A DNA stretch of 64,000 bases from Actimicrobium sp. CCC2.4 (GTDB taxonomy: Bacteria > Pseudomonadota > Gammaproteobacteria > Burkholderiales > Burkholderiaceae_D): assembly GCF_034347385.1 (NCBI RefSeq), contig NZ_CP133777.1, forward strand, positions 682,001-746,000, given 5' to 3'. The stretch's first letter is position 1; each line of letters starts with the position of its first letter. The notes below the pieces were generated by a model. That model saw only the letters and a program-made list of their open reading frames with translations, had not been told where the DNA came from and did not search any database. Made by a program: the position numbers and the translations under genes. Shown here one piece after another: positions 35,779 through 44,065 of this stretch.

Positions 35779-35886
35779 ATGGCTACTCCAAACAAACCAA
35801 GTAATTTGCGCACTGCGCTAGTCCTTGCCTCGATCGCCGTCATGTTTTTCGCCGGTGTCGTGGTCAAGCACGTCTGGTTCGGTTGA
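35779..35886 (+). CDS. Cytochrome oxidase small assembly protein
   Basis: A 35-residue open frame with one membrane helix (about residues 11-28: TALVLASIAVMFFAGVVV) and a charged C-terminal tail ending KHVWFG. Its place between coxA and ctaG, its size and sequence pattern match the small assembly protein annotated in this position in betaproteobacteria. The ctaG GTG starts one base after its stop. Easily missed because of its length. Confidence 0.8.
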   Translation: MATPNKPSNLRTALVLASIAVMFFAGVVVKHVWFG

Positions 35887-35887
35887 C

Positions 35888-36478
35888 GTGACGACGCCGG
35901 AACCAATCGAGACAGAAGAGAGCTATAAGCGCTACGCAAAAAAAATCAACGGCGTGATGATGGGCAAGTTGCTGGTCATCGCAGTGCTGATGTTCGGTTT
36001 CGGTTACGGACTCGTCCCGTTGTATAAAAAGATATGCGAGTTGACCGGTTCAAATGTACTGAGCACGCAGGAATCGAGTGCCGCGTCGGCGGTGCGCAAT
36101 ACCCAGATTGATACCTCTCGGTATGTGACGGTTGAGTTCGATGCCAATGCACAAGGTCCATGGCGTTTCCGCCCTACGGTAAATAGCGTACGCGTGCATC
36201 CGGGTGAGATGGCCAATGTGGTCTATGAAGTAGTGAACAAGGAGAGTCGTGCAATCAATGCGCAGGCTATCCCGAGTTACGCGCCGCAAGAAGCGGCGGG
36301 CTACTTCAAGAAGCTCGAATGTTTTTGCTTCAAGCAGCAGACGCTAGGTCCAAACGAGGCACGGCAAATGCCGGTGGCTTTTTATGTGGATCCGGATTTG
36401 CCGAAAAACGTAACGACAATCACCTTGTCCTATACGTTTTTTGAGGTGGGCTTGCCAGGCAAGACGGCAAGCAATTAG
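35888..36478 (+). CDS. ctaG: Cytochrome c oxidase assembly protein CtaG/Cox11
   Basis: A 196-residue copper chaperone that delivers copper to the CuB site of subunit I. One membrane helix (about residues 23-42), then a periplasmic immunoglobulin-like domain with the copper-binding CFCF motif (KLECFCFKQQTL, near residue 145) and the closing PKNVTTITLSYTFFE. It starts with GTG at 35888; upstream frame sequence is out of register with the small protein and has no homology. Confidence 0.95.
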   Translation: MTTPEPIETEESYKRYAKKINGVMMGKLLVIAVLMFGFGYGLVPLYKKICELTGSNVLSTQESSAASAVRNTQIDTSRYVTVEFDANAQGPWRFRPTVNSVRVHPGEMANVVYEVVNKESRAINAQAIPSYAPQEAAGYFKKLECFCFKQQTLGPNEARQMPVAFYVDPDLPKNVTTITLSYTFFEVGLPGKTASN

Positions 36479-36494
36479 GAAGGTGGTCGCAGCA

Positions 36495-36719
36495 ATGCAG
36501 GAACAGAACAAAGCAGCAAAGCGGAAGATCTCGTTTTTCGCCACGATGAGGACCGTATTCTGGTCTTTTTTCGGAGTCGGGAAAGGCAAGAAATCAGTCA
36601 GTGATGTCGAGAATCTCAACCCGGTTCACGTCGTCATCGCCGGCATACTTGGTGCCCTGATCCTGATCACGGTGCTGATTGTCATCGTCAAAATAGTGCT
36701 GTCAAAAGTCGTAATTTAA
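36495..36719 (+). CDS. DUF2970 small membrane protein
   Basis: A 74-residue protein with a basic N-terminus, SFFATMRTVFWSFFGVGKG, then NLNPVHVVIAGILGA and a C-terminal membrane helix. This is the DUF2970 pattern; the gene regularly sits between ctaG and coxC in betaproteobacteria. Its role in the oxidase is unknown. GGAAGGTGG precedes the ATG. Confidence 0.87.
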   Translation: MQEQNKAAKRKISFFATMRTVFWSFFGVGKGKKSVSDVENLNPVHVVIAGILGALILITVLIVIVKIVLSKVVI

Positions 36720-36739
36720 ATTTGGTTCAGGAGATGTGA

Positions 36740-37600
36740 ATGAGTGCTCAACAAGCTGGCGCGTCAAGTTATTTCATACCGGGTCCTTCAGCGTGGCCCG
36801 TGATGGCAGGTGCCGCGTTGCTGGTGACCATGCTCGGAGCTTCCGGCTGGGTCAACGGTACTTCGTGGGGCATGCCGGTCAACATGATCGGATTGCTCGC
36901 TGTACTGGTCGTGCTGTACAAGTGGTTTGGTGATGCGATCGCCGAATCCGAAGGCGGCAAGTATAGTGCGCGTATCGATGTGTCGTACCGCTGGAGCATG
37001 GCTTGGTTCATCTTCTCGGAAGTGATGTTTTTTGCCGGTTTCTTTGGCGCCTTGTTCTATGCGCGTAGCATTTCGATGCCGTGGTTGTCGGACCTGGATC
37101 ACAAGGTGCTCTGGCCTGACTTTGCCGGTCACTGGGGCAACACCGGTCCCGCTGGTACCGTCGAGGCGTTCAGCACGATGGGGCCGTTCCCGATCCCGTC
37201 CATCAACACCGCGCTGCTGCTGACCTCCGGGGTGACACTGACGTTGTCGCATCACGCGATACGCCTCGGTCACCGGATGCAAACGGCAGCGTGGTTGTTC
37301 GCCACAATTATGCTGGGCGCGATCTTCATGGGTTTTCAGGTGTATGAGTACATGCATGCTTACTCGGAACTGAACCTGAAATTAACCTCCGGCATTTACG
37401 GTTCGACCTTCTTCATGCTGACCGGTTTTCACGGTTTTCACGTGACGCTGGGTGCCATCATGCTATCGGTGATTCTGTATCGCGTGCTCAAGGGACATTT
37501 CACGGCAGAGCAACATTTCGGTTTTGAAGGTGCCGCCTGGTACTGGCATTTTGTCGACGTCGTCTGGCTCGGTCTGTATGTCGTGGTGTACTGGCTGTAG
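36740..37600 (+). CDS. coxC: Cytochrome c oxidase subunit III
   Basis: A 286-residue, seven-helix subunit III. Characteristic motifs are WSMAWFIFSEVMFFAGFFGA, TFFMLTGFHGFHV and the C-terminal WYWHFVDVVWLGLYVVVY. It stabilises the oxidase core and proton uptake. CAGGAGAT precedes the ATG. A strong terminator closes the operon. Confidence 0.97.
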   Translation: MSAQQAGASSYFIPGPSAWPVMAGAALLVTMLGASGWVNGTSWGMPVNMIGLLAVLVVLYKWFGDAIAESEGGKYSARIDVSYRWSMAWFIFSEVMFFAGFFGALFYARSISMPWLSDLDHKVLWPDFAGHWGNTGPAGTVEAFSTMGPFPIPSINTALLLTSGVTLTLSHHAIRLGHRMQTAAWLFATIMLGAIFMGFQVYEYMHAYSELNLKLTSGIYGSTFFMLTGFHGFHVTLGAIMLSVILYRVLKGHFTAEQHFGFEGAAWYWHFVDVVWLGLYVVVYWL

Positions 37601-37632
37601 GGCGATCGCCGGGGTCTTCCGGCCATAAAAAA

Positions 37633-37657
37633 GCCGCACTTCGGTGCGGCTTTTTTT
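37633..37657. terminator. Bidirectional terminator after coxC
   Basis: GCCGCAC-TTCG-GTGCGGC (37633-37650) has a stable tetraloop and is flanked by A6 on the left and T7 on the right, so it can stop both coxC and the convergent DUF2909 transcript. Confidence 0.93.
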
Positions 37658-37680
37658 ACGGATGGCGAGTCCGGCAAAGG

Positions 37681-37881
37681 TCAGTGAATTCCGGTAGGCT
37701 GTATCCAGCCCATCTTGTACGACACCAGCAGCATGACGAACATGGCGATCGAGAATCCGACACGCATCGCCAGCGCGTAGACAGTGCGGTTGGTCTTGCC
37801 CTTGTCTTTCATCAGGAATACGAATGCCGAGCCGAGGCTGCCGATGATGAGAATGAAACCGATGGCGATAAGAATTTTCAT
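37681..37881 (-). CDS. Twin transmembrane protein (DUF2909)
   Basis: A 66-residue protein with two membrane helices (about 2-21 and 35-56) joined by a short basic loop (MKDKGKTNRTVY). It matches DUF2909, found opposite the oxidase genes in many betaproteobacteria. Function unknown. The ATG at 37881 was chosen; the frame continues upstream without homology. Divergent from the SURF1 gene. Confidence 0.85.
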   Translation of the reverse strand: MKILIAIGFILIIGSLGSAFVFLMKDKGKTNRTVYALAMRVGFSIAMFVMLLVSYKMGWIQPTGIH

Positions 37882-37973
37882 GGGGCGTAATGTGCCGTTC
37901 CGGTACCCGCTTCCGACTGCGCAAAAACGCATGCGGAACACCAAACATAGGCCTGTGTAAAAAGTTTATTGTA

Positions 37974-38696
37974 ATGCGAATCCGATTCCACTTCCGCCTC
38001 ATTCCCTTCATTGCTGCTGCCTTTCTTGTGCTGCTGGGCATTTTCCTCGCGCAATGGCAGACCCGTCGGGCAGCTGAAAAACAGCAGATCGAAACACAGT
38101 TGACGGCCCGTGCGTTGGCACCGGTACTGGCCCTCGGGACGGCACCGGTACAAGCCGATGCGCTGGAATATCGTCGGGTCAGCGTGCGCGGCGAGTTTGT
38201 CAGTCAATGGCCGGTGTATCTGGACAATCGCCCGCAAGGTGGCAGACCCGGCTTGTATGTCGTGATGCCGTTCAGGATTGCCGGCGGCACAAACCATGTT
38301 CTGGTCGAGCGTGGCTGGATCGCACTCAACACGGCGAACCGGACAACGATGTTGCCCTATCAAACGCCGGTTGGCGAGATCGAGATCAGTGGTACTGTGC
38401 GTCGCCACGCCGGGCGTGTCATGCAATTAGGCCGTGCCGCCGAACTGAAGCCGGGTGCGCTGTTGCAGAACCTCGAGATCGTTGATTTTTCCAAAGCCTC
38501 GGGTTTGGCCATGCAACCGGTCTTGATTGAACAGGCCACTACGCCAGGTGCAGCGACAGACGGGCTGGTGCGCGACTGGCCCACTCCTTCAAGTGGTATC
38601 GACATGCATCGTGGCTATGCCTTCCAGTGGTATGCACTGGCCGTGATGGCTTTTCTCTTTTTTGTAGTGACAGGATTCCGACGTGAACCAGACTGA
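37974..38696 (+). CDS. SURF1 family cytochrome oxidase assembly protein
   Basis: A 240-residue protein with membrane helices at both ends (about 10-28 and 216-234) and a periplasmic domain between. Motifs LEYRRVSVRGEF, VLVERGWIAL and the closing GYAFQWYALAVMAFLFF are typical of SURF1/Shy1, which assists heme a insertion into subunit I. It starts a second oxidase-related operon, transcribed in the same direction as coxBAC. Confidence 0.93.
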   Translation: MRIRFHFRLIPFIAAAFLVLLGIFLAQWQTRRAAEKQQIETQLTARALAPVLALGTAPVQADALEYRRVSVRGEFVSQWPVYLDNRPQGGRPGLYVVMPFRIAGGTNHVLVERGWIALNTANRTTMLPYQTPVGEIEISGTVRRHAGRVMQLGRAAELKPGALLQNLEIVDFSKASGLAMQPVLIEQATTPGAATDGLVRDWPTPSSGIDMHRGYAFQWYALAVMAFLFFVVTGFRREPD

Positions 38697-39309
38697 CCAA
38701 ACTACCCCCGCAAACGCACCGTCAACCGATCGCCAGGCATCGGGGCGCTGGAAACTGTTTGCCATCCTCGGCGTTTGCGCTTTCCCGCTGATCGCCTCGT
38801 ACGTCACGTATTACGTGATTAAACCGCAGGCGCGCACCAACTACGGCGACTTCATCGATTACACGGTTCATCCGATTCCCGCCGACCTGAATACCACGAC
38901 ACTCGATGGCGCGCCAAAGGGGTTAAAAGACCTCGAAGGTAAATGGCTCATGCTGACCGTCGACGGCGGCGCTTGTGCTGAAGCCTGCAGCAAGAAGCTG
39001 TATGACATCCGCCAGTTGCGGGTGGCGCAGGGTCGCGAGCGGGATCGTCTCGAACGGGTCTGGCTGATTACCGATAAGGTTCCGCTGGAAACCCAGATCA
39101 TCCGGGAGTTTGATGGCACGCAAATGTTGCGCGCTCAGGCTGATGCCGTCGCCAAATGGCTGCCGGCCGAAACGGGTACCACGGTCGCCGACCACATTTA
39201 CCTGGTCGATCCGCTCGGCCGGTTAATGATGCGCTTTCCAAAAGATCGTGATCCTAATCTGATCAAGAAAGATCTCGGTAAGTTACTCAAAGCTTCCAGT
39301 ATTGGATAA
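38683..39309 (+). CDS. Thioredoxin-like oxidase assembly protein
   Basis: A 208-residue protein with one N-terminal membrane helix (about 24-45) and a periplasmic SCO/thioredoxin-like domain. A CxxxC motif (GACAEACSKKLY, about residues 97-108) and a later histidine (ADHIYLVDPLGRLMMRF) match the copper-binding pattern of SCO proteins. It starts with GTG inside the SURF1 gene (14-base overlap). The gene regularly follows SURF1 in betaproteobacteria; a role in copper or thiol chemistry of CuA is likely but unproven. Confidence 0.85.
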   Translation: MNQTDQTTPANAPSTDRQASGRWKLFAILGVCAFPLIASYVTYYVIKPQARTNYGDFIDYTVHPIPADLNTTTLDGAPKGLKDLEGKWLMLTVDGGACAEACSKKLYDIRQLRVAQGRERDRLERVWLITDKVPLETQIIREFDGTQMLRAQADAVAKWLPAETGTTVADHIYLVDPLGRLMMRFPKDRDPNLIKKDLGKLLKASSIG

Positions 39310-39315
39310 CGCGCG

Positions 39316-40428
39316 ATGCTGATTCAACTAGCCATAATGGGTGTGCTGGCAGCGCTGTTGCCGCTGTCTATCGTCTGGGTATCTGCGGATGCTGACAAGT
39401 ACCGAAAGCTGTCCTGGGTCACCTTGTTCCTGACTTTCGACCTGATCATCTTTGGTGCCTTCACGCGGTTGACCGATTCCGGGCTGGGTTGTCCGGACTG
39501 GCCTGGTTGCTACGGCCATGCCAATCCGCTGCAGGCACATGCAATGATCAGCGCCGCACAGAGCGCGATGCCGGAAGGTCCGGTCACAGTGTTCAAGGCC
39601 TGGGTCGAAATGATCCATCGATATCTGGCCATGGGTGTCGGCGTCCTCATTGTGTCGCTGATGGTTATCGCATGGATCCGCTGGCTCAAGTCGGCGCGCA
39701 GCGACGTGCGTTTTGCGCCTACCATGCCGACCCTGCTGTTTCTGTTCGTTTGCCTGCAAGGCGCGTTTGGCGCGTTCACGGTGACGATGAAACTGCAGCC
39801 GATTATTGTGACCGGACACTTGCTGCTGGGGCTTGGGCTGTTGTCGATGCTGACCTGGCTCAACGCGCGCCAACGTCCCCATCCGCCCGTTGCCGCACAA
39901 GCTGCCAGCCTGCGTGGTCCTGCGCTGGTCGCCTCCGGATTGCTGCTGGTGCAACTGGCACTTGGTGGATGGGTAAGCACGAATTATGCGGCGCTGGCTT
40001 GTTCAGATTTCCCGCTGTGCCATGGCCTCTGGTGGCCGCAAATGGATTTTGAAAACGGCTTCGCGCTGTGGCGCAAACTCGGCATGACTGCCGATGGCGA
40101 GTACCTGCCGTTCCCGGCATTGACGGCAATCCACTTCGTCCATCGTGGCTTTGCCTTCGTGCTGTTCGCCGTGCTTGGGTGGGTTGCCTGGCGCGCTTCC
40201 CGGATAGACGGCTTACGAGTGATCGGGCGCGCGGTATTGGGGGCCTTGTTCTTGCAGCTCTGTACCGGTCTCGCGACCGTGTATTTCAGCTGGCCGCTCG
40301 CCATCGCCGTCATGCATAATGCGGGCGCCGCATTGTTGGTGCTGTTAGTCACCATGCTAAACTACAAGACCCGGCTGGCACACGACCACGCGCCTGCTTT
40401 CGCCACACGCACGCCGCCGGCGTCCTGA
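39316..40428 (+). CDS. ctaA: Heme A synthase
   Basis: A 370-residue, eight-helix CtaA/Cox15 protein oxidising heme O to heme A. FGAFTRLTDSGLGCPDWPGCYG is its hallmark, with EMIHRYLA and AIHFVHRGFAF giving heme-ligand histidines, and a second cysteine pair ACSDFPLCHG. It follows the thioredoxin-like gene by six bases and precedes ctaB by 23. Confidence 0.96.
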   Translation: MLIQLAIMGVLAALLPLSIVWVSADADKYRKLSWVTLFLTFDLIIFGAFTRLTDSGLGCPDWPGCYGHANPLQAHAMISAAQSAMPEGPVTVFKAWVEMIHRYLAMGVGVLIVSLMVIAWIRWLKSARSDVRFAPTMPTLLFLFVCLQGAFGAFTVTMKLQPIIVTGHLLLGLGLLSMLTWLNARQRPHPPVAAQAASLRGPALVASGLLLVQLALGGWVSTNYAALACSDFPLCHGLWWPQMDFENGFALWRKLGMTADGEYLPFPALTAIHFVHRGFAFVLFAVLGWVAWRASRIDGLRVIGRAVLGALFLQLCTGLATVYFSWPLAIAVMHNAGAALLVLLVTMLNYKTRLAHDHAPAFATRTPPAS

Positions 40429-40451
40429 CTAATTCCGCTGACTTTTCCTGA

Positions 40452-41339
40452 ATGACCACGCTGACCTCTTCTACGCCGAATCGCTTTGCCCAGTACTGGG
40501 CGCTGACCAAACCACGCGTGACACAACTCGCCGTGTTTTGCGCCGTCATCGGCATGTTCCTCGCGACGCCTGACCTGCCTGACTGGCGGGTAGCGTTGCC
40601 TGCGACGATAGGGATCTGGTTGCTGGCTGGCGCGGCCTTCGCCGTCAATTGCCTGGTTGAACGCGAGATCGATGCACGCATGGCACGGACCGCCCGGCGC
40701 CCGATGGCGCGCGGTGATATCACGGTGCCGCAAACGCTGGTGTTTTCGGGTGTGATTGGTGGCGTCGGTACAGGTGTGCTGTACTACTTCGTCAATCCGC
40801 TGACGATGTGGCTGACTTTCGCGACCTTCATCGGTTACGCGATCATTTACACGATTATCCTGAAGCCGGCGACGCCGCAAAACATCGTCATCGGCGGACT
40901 GGCTGGAGCGATGCCGCCAGCCCTTGGTTGGGCTGCTATCGCCAATGATGTGCCGATGCAGGCTTGGATTCTGGTACTGATCATCTTCATCTGGACTCCG
41001 CCGCATTTCTGGTCGTTAGCGTTGTACCGGCGCGATGATTATGCCAAGTCGGGTTTGCCGATGCTGCCGATCACGCATGGCATGGTGTTCACGCAGTTCC
41101 ATATCTGGTTGTACACCATTGCATTGGTAGCAACCACTTTCCTGCCCTATGCAGTGAACATGAGCGGGCTGATTTATCTGGTTTCGGTGATTTTGCTGGA
41201 CATCGTCTTTATGTGGCACGCATGGCAGGTCTACAAACACTACACTGACCAGGTGTCCCGCAAGATGTTTGCCTATTCGATCCTGTACCTCGGACTGCTG
41301 TTTGCCGCGCTGCTGGTCGACCATTACTACAAGATATAA
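40452..41339 (+). CDS. ctaB: Protoheme IX farnesyltransferase (heme O synthase)
   Basis: A 295-residue UbiA-type prenyltransferase with nine predicted helices. The first prenyl-diphosphate motif is [19 protein letters not shown] (about residues 74-92), with Glu in place of the more common first Asp; the second is [12 protein letters not shown]. It farnesylates heme B to heme O for CtaA. Confidence 0.96.
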   Translation: MTTLTSSTPNRFAQYWALTKPRVTQLAVFCAVIGMFLATPDLPDWRVALPATIGIWLLAGAAFAVNCLVEREIDARMARTARRPMARGDITVPQTLVFSGVIGGVGTGVLYYFVNPLTMWLTFATFIGYAIIYTIILKPATPQNIVIGGLAGAMPPALGWAAIANDVPMQAWILVLIIFIWTPPHFWSLALYRRDDYAKSGLPMLPITHGMVFTQFHIWLYTIALVATTFLPYAVNMSGLIYLVSVILLDIVFMWHAWQVYKHYTDQVSRKMFAYSILYLGLLFAALLVDHYYKI

Positions 41340-41344
41340 CTCCC

Positions 41345-41968
41345 ATGCGCCTGATTCCAAGTCTCCTGCTACTACTCTCGCTGACTGCCCTTGCCGGATG
41401 CGAGCAAAAGCAATCTGCCAGCGGCGACATGAAGTTTTCGCCGGTGAACAGCCAATTCAAGAATACCGATGTGACCGGGTTGCAATACGCCAGGGATTTT
41501 GCCTTGACCGACCATAACGGCAAGGCGCGCACGCTGGCCGATTTCAAGGGCAAGGCTGTGCTGGTCTTCTTCGGCTATACGCAATGTCCCGATGTCTGTC
41601 CAACCACGATGGCAGAAATGGCGACCGTCATGAAAGAACTCGGGCCCCAGGCCGACAAGGTTCAGGTGCTGTTCGTGACGCTCGATCCGGAACGCGATAC
41701 GCAGGCTCTGCTGTCGCAATACGTCCCTGCGTTCGATGCGCGCTTCCTGGGCCTGTATGGTGATAATGCGGCGACGGTCGCGGTCGCAAAGGAATTCAAA
41801 ATTTTCTATCAGAAGGTGGCGGGCAAATCTGCCGATAGCTACACCATCGACCACACTGCCGGCAGTTACGTATTCGATCCACAGGGCAGGGTGCGACTCT
41901 TCGTCAAGCACGGTCAGGGCGCAGCACCAATTGCACACGATCTCAAGTTATTGCTGGATCAGTCATAA
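41345..41968 (+). CDS. SCO family copper chaperone lipoprotein
   Basis: A 207-residue SCO1/SenC protein. It carries a lipoprotein signal (LLLLLSLTALAGC) with acylatable Cys19. The copper/redox site is CPDVCP in GYTQCPDVCPTTMAEM (about residues 82-87) and the distal histidine in YTIDHTAGSY. It delivers copper to CuA, together with the PCu(A)C protein upstream. Five bases after ctaB; closed by a terminator. Confidence 0.95.
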   Translation: MRLIPSLLLLLSLTALAGCEQKQSASGDMKFSPVNSQFKNTDVTGLQYARDFALTDHNGKARTLADFKGKAVLVFFGYTQCPDVCPTTMAEMATVMKELGPQADKVQVLFVTLDPERDTQALLSQYVPAFDARFLGLYGDNAATVAVAKEFKIFYQKVAGKSADSYTIDHTAGSYVFDPQGRVRLFVKHGQGAAPIAHDLKLLLDQS

Positions 41969-41973
41969 AAAAA

Positions 41974-41998
41974 GGGCGCTCCGAAAAGCGCCCTTTTT
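41974..41998. terminator. Bidirectional terminator between SCO gene and rpoH
   Basis: GGGCGCT (41974-41980) and AGCGCCC (41987-41993) form a 7-bp stem with a six-base loop, preceded by an A-run and followed by T5. It serves both convergent genes. Confidence 0.92.
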
Positions 41999-42014
41999 AT
42001 TTGTCCGGCCAAGC

Positions 42015-42911
42015 TTACGCAAAAGCAGCCAGCGAACCCTTCATCTTCTTCAGGGCAACTGCTTCGATCTGCCGAATACGTTCGGCTGACACGCCGAACT
42101 CTTTGGCCAGTTCATGCAGCGTGGCGCCCGAGCCGTCGTCATTGGCGAGCCATCGCGCTTCGACAATCCGGCGTGAGCGCTCGTCGAGCTTGTTCAATGC
42201 CTGCGACAGTCCATCGCTTTGCAGGCGATCGTATTGCTGCGCTTCCAGCACGCTGGTCGGCTCGTTACGATCCGAAGACAGATAGGCGATAGGCGCGAAC
42301 TTGTCGTCCTCGTCATCTGTCGGGGCTTCGAGGGCAATATCGCGACCGGATAAACGCGTTTCCATTTCGATGACTTCTTCGCGCTTGACGTTCAATGTCT
42401 GCGCCAGTGCCTCGACCTGCGCCGGTGTCATTGAATCCAGCCCTGTCTTGTGGCTGCGCAAATTGAAGAACAGTTTGCGCTGTGCTTTGGTCGTGGCGAC
42501 CTTCACCAGACGCCAGTTCTTCAGGATGTACTCGTGCATTTCGGCTTTGATCCAGTGCATTGCATACGACACCAGTCGCACACCTTGATCGGGATCGAAT
42601 CGTTTGACGGCTTTCATCAAGCCGATATTGCCTTCCTGAATAAGGTCGGCGTGTGGCAAACCGTAACCCAGATAGCCACGGGCGATCGAGACGACCAGGC
42701 GCAAGTGCGACAAGACCATGCCCTGCGCAGCACCCAGATCGTTCTGGTCGCGCAGGCGGCGTGCGAGGGACATTTCTTCTTCGTGCGTGAGCATCGGCAA
42801 GCGATTGACTGCCGAGATATAGGAATCGATATTGCCGAGAGTGCCGGTAAAACCGAGGGCCAGGGCGTTGCCCGGCGCGACAGATGCGGTTTCAGGTGCG
42901 GTTGTTTTCAT
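42015..42911 (-). CDS. rpoH: RNA polymerase heat-shock sigma factor sigma-32
   Basis: A 298-residue sigma factor. Region 2 contains DLIQEGNIGLMKAVKRFDP; the RpoH box QRKLFFNLR at residues 144-152, diagnostic of σ32, is intact. Region 4 is the helix-turn-helix TLHELAKEFGVSAERIRQIE. AAGGAG precedes the ATG at 42911. A CIRCE operator lies at its probable transcription start, so it is likely controlled by HrcA as well as by post-translational means. Confidence 0.97.
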   Translation of the reverse strand: MKTTAPETASVAPGNALALGFTGTLGNIDSYISAVNRLPMLTHEEEMSLARRLRDQNDLGAAQGMVLSHLRLVVSIARGYLGYGLPHADLIQEGNIGLMKAVKRFDPDQGVRLVSYAMHWIKAEMHEYILKNWRLVKVATTKAQRKLFFNLRSHKTGLDSMTPAQVEALAQTLNVKREEVIEMETRLSGRDIALEAPTDDEDDKFAPIAYLSSDRNEPTSVLEAQQYDRLQSDGLSQALNKLDERSRRIVEARWLANDDGSGATLHELAKEFGVSAERIRQIEAVALKKMKGSLAAFA

Positions 42912-42981
42912 TATTTCTCCTTGCTTCCTTATTAGGAACAGACCAGTTATCGAGACAAACCGGCCGCTGACAGAGGGCATC

Positions 42982-43008
42982 TTAGCACTCTGGCAGGATG
43001 AGTGCTAA
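42982..43008. promoter_or_regulatory. CIRCE element (HrcA operator) upstream of rpoH
   Basis: A perfect match to the CIRCE consensus: TTAGCACTC-N9-GAGTGCTAA, arms at 42982-42990 and 43000-43008. It lies 70 bases upstream of the rpoH ATG and just downstream of a good promoter, the usual place for HrcA to block transcription initiation. Confidence 0.93.
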
Positions 43009-43010
43009 TG

Positions 43011-43039
43011 ACGATAGTGTGAGTTCCGGATAGTGTCAG
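43011..43039 (-). promoter_or_regulatory. Probable sigma-70 promoter of rpoH
   Basis: On the minus strand CTGACA (43034-43039) and TATCGT (43011-43016) are separated by 17 bases; they match five and four of six consensus positions. Transcription would begin at the edge of the CIRCE element, leaving a leader of about 95 bases. Confidence 0.65.
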
Positions 43040-43132
43040 GCTATGGTGTTGCGTCAGGCGGTATTCATTGCATGCATGTATTGGAGCCAAATAGCGCACC
43101 GAAGTTGCAACCCGATTGTTATCGAATTGTTG

Positions 43133-44065
43133 TCAACTTGTTGCAGATGCAGCCAAGTGCCGTGACACCGACAAGACCGCACCAGCAACGCCCAGCAGCG
43201 CGCCAAGCCCGAGTAACAGCATCGTGGCGAGTGGATCCAGCGCAACGAGCGTGAACTCGGATGCATAGAGTCGGGCAAACTCGGCAACCGCGGCATTGAC
43301 CGGCCGCAGGATAAGTGCCACAGCCACCATCGCCAGGCCGGCAGCACAAAGTCCGAGTAAGGCTCCGGTGTAATAGAAGGGCCGATAGATGAAGGTATCG
43401 GTGGCACCGACCAGTTGCGATACGGCGATCTCTTCGCGTTGCGTCAGTACCTGCAAGCGAATCGTGTTGAATACGACGGTCACGACGACGATACCCAGCG
43501 TGCCGGCCAGTATGACGAGCACCACGCCGAGCAAGTGGACCAGTGCTGCCAGGCGTTTGATCCAGGCCGAGTCGACCTGCACGTGCTTGATACCGGCTAG
43601 TGCCTGCAGGCTGGCAGCAATCGCATCGACTGCTCCGGCGTCGGCGGCATTGTCAAAGCGCGGCAGCTTGATCAGGTAGCCGTCCGGCAGCGGATTCGTG
43701 CCCAGAATATCTAGTGTTTCCGATAAGCCCGATTGCTGCTTGAGCATGTCGAGCGCTTTCTCGCGCGGTAGGAATTCGACTTTGCCCGGATGCTTGCTGT
43801 CTTGCAGGACCCGCCGGATATCCTTGCCAAGCGCAAGCGCGTCATTGCGCGTGACGGCCATATCGATAAAGACGCTGATCTCCGGTTCGACGACCAGCTG
43901 CCCTGATAGAGGACGCAGATTTTCCAGTACCGTCAGGCCGGTCAGCGGCAGGGCAAAGGCGATCGCAATGACGACGGCATTGATCAGGAAACTGGCCGGC
44001 GCACCGAGCGCGTTCCGGAAGGCCTGGCGCAACGCAAAGCCGTGCTGTCTCAACCAGATGTTCAT
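43133..44065 (-). CDS. ftsX: Cell division protein FtsX
   Basis: A 310-residue permease-like protein: a membrane helix near residues 26-46, a periplasmic domain, then three C-terminal helices. PLPDGYLIKLP and the QREEIAVSQLVGATDTFIYRPF motif are typical. With FtsE it controls peptidoglycan hydrolases at the septum. The ATG overlaps the ftsE stop by four bases. Confidence 0.94.
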   Translation of the reverse strand: MNIWLRQHGFALRQAFRNALGAPASFLINAVVIAIAFALPLTGLTVLENLRPLSGQLVVEPEISVFIDMAVTRNDALALGKDIRRVLQDSKHPGKVEFLPREKALDMLKQQSGLSETLDILGTNPLPDGYLIKLPRFDNAADAGAVDAIAASLQALAGIKHVQVDSAWIKRLAALVHLLGVVLVILAGTLGIVVVTVVFNTIRLQVLTQREEIAVSQLVGATDTFIYRPFYYTGALLGLCAAGLAMVAVALILRPVNAAVAEFARLYASEFTLVALDPLATMLLLGLGALLGVAGAVLSVSRHLAASATS

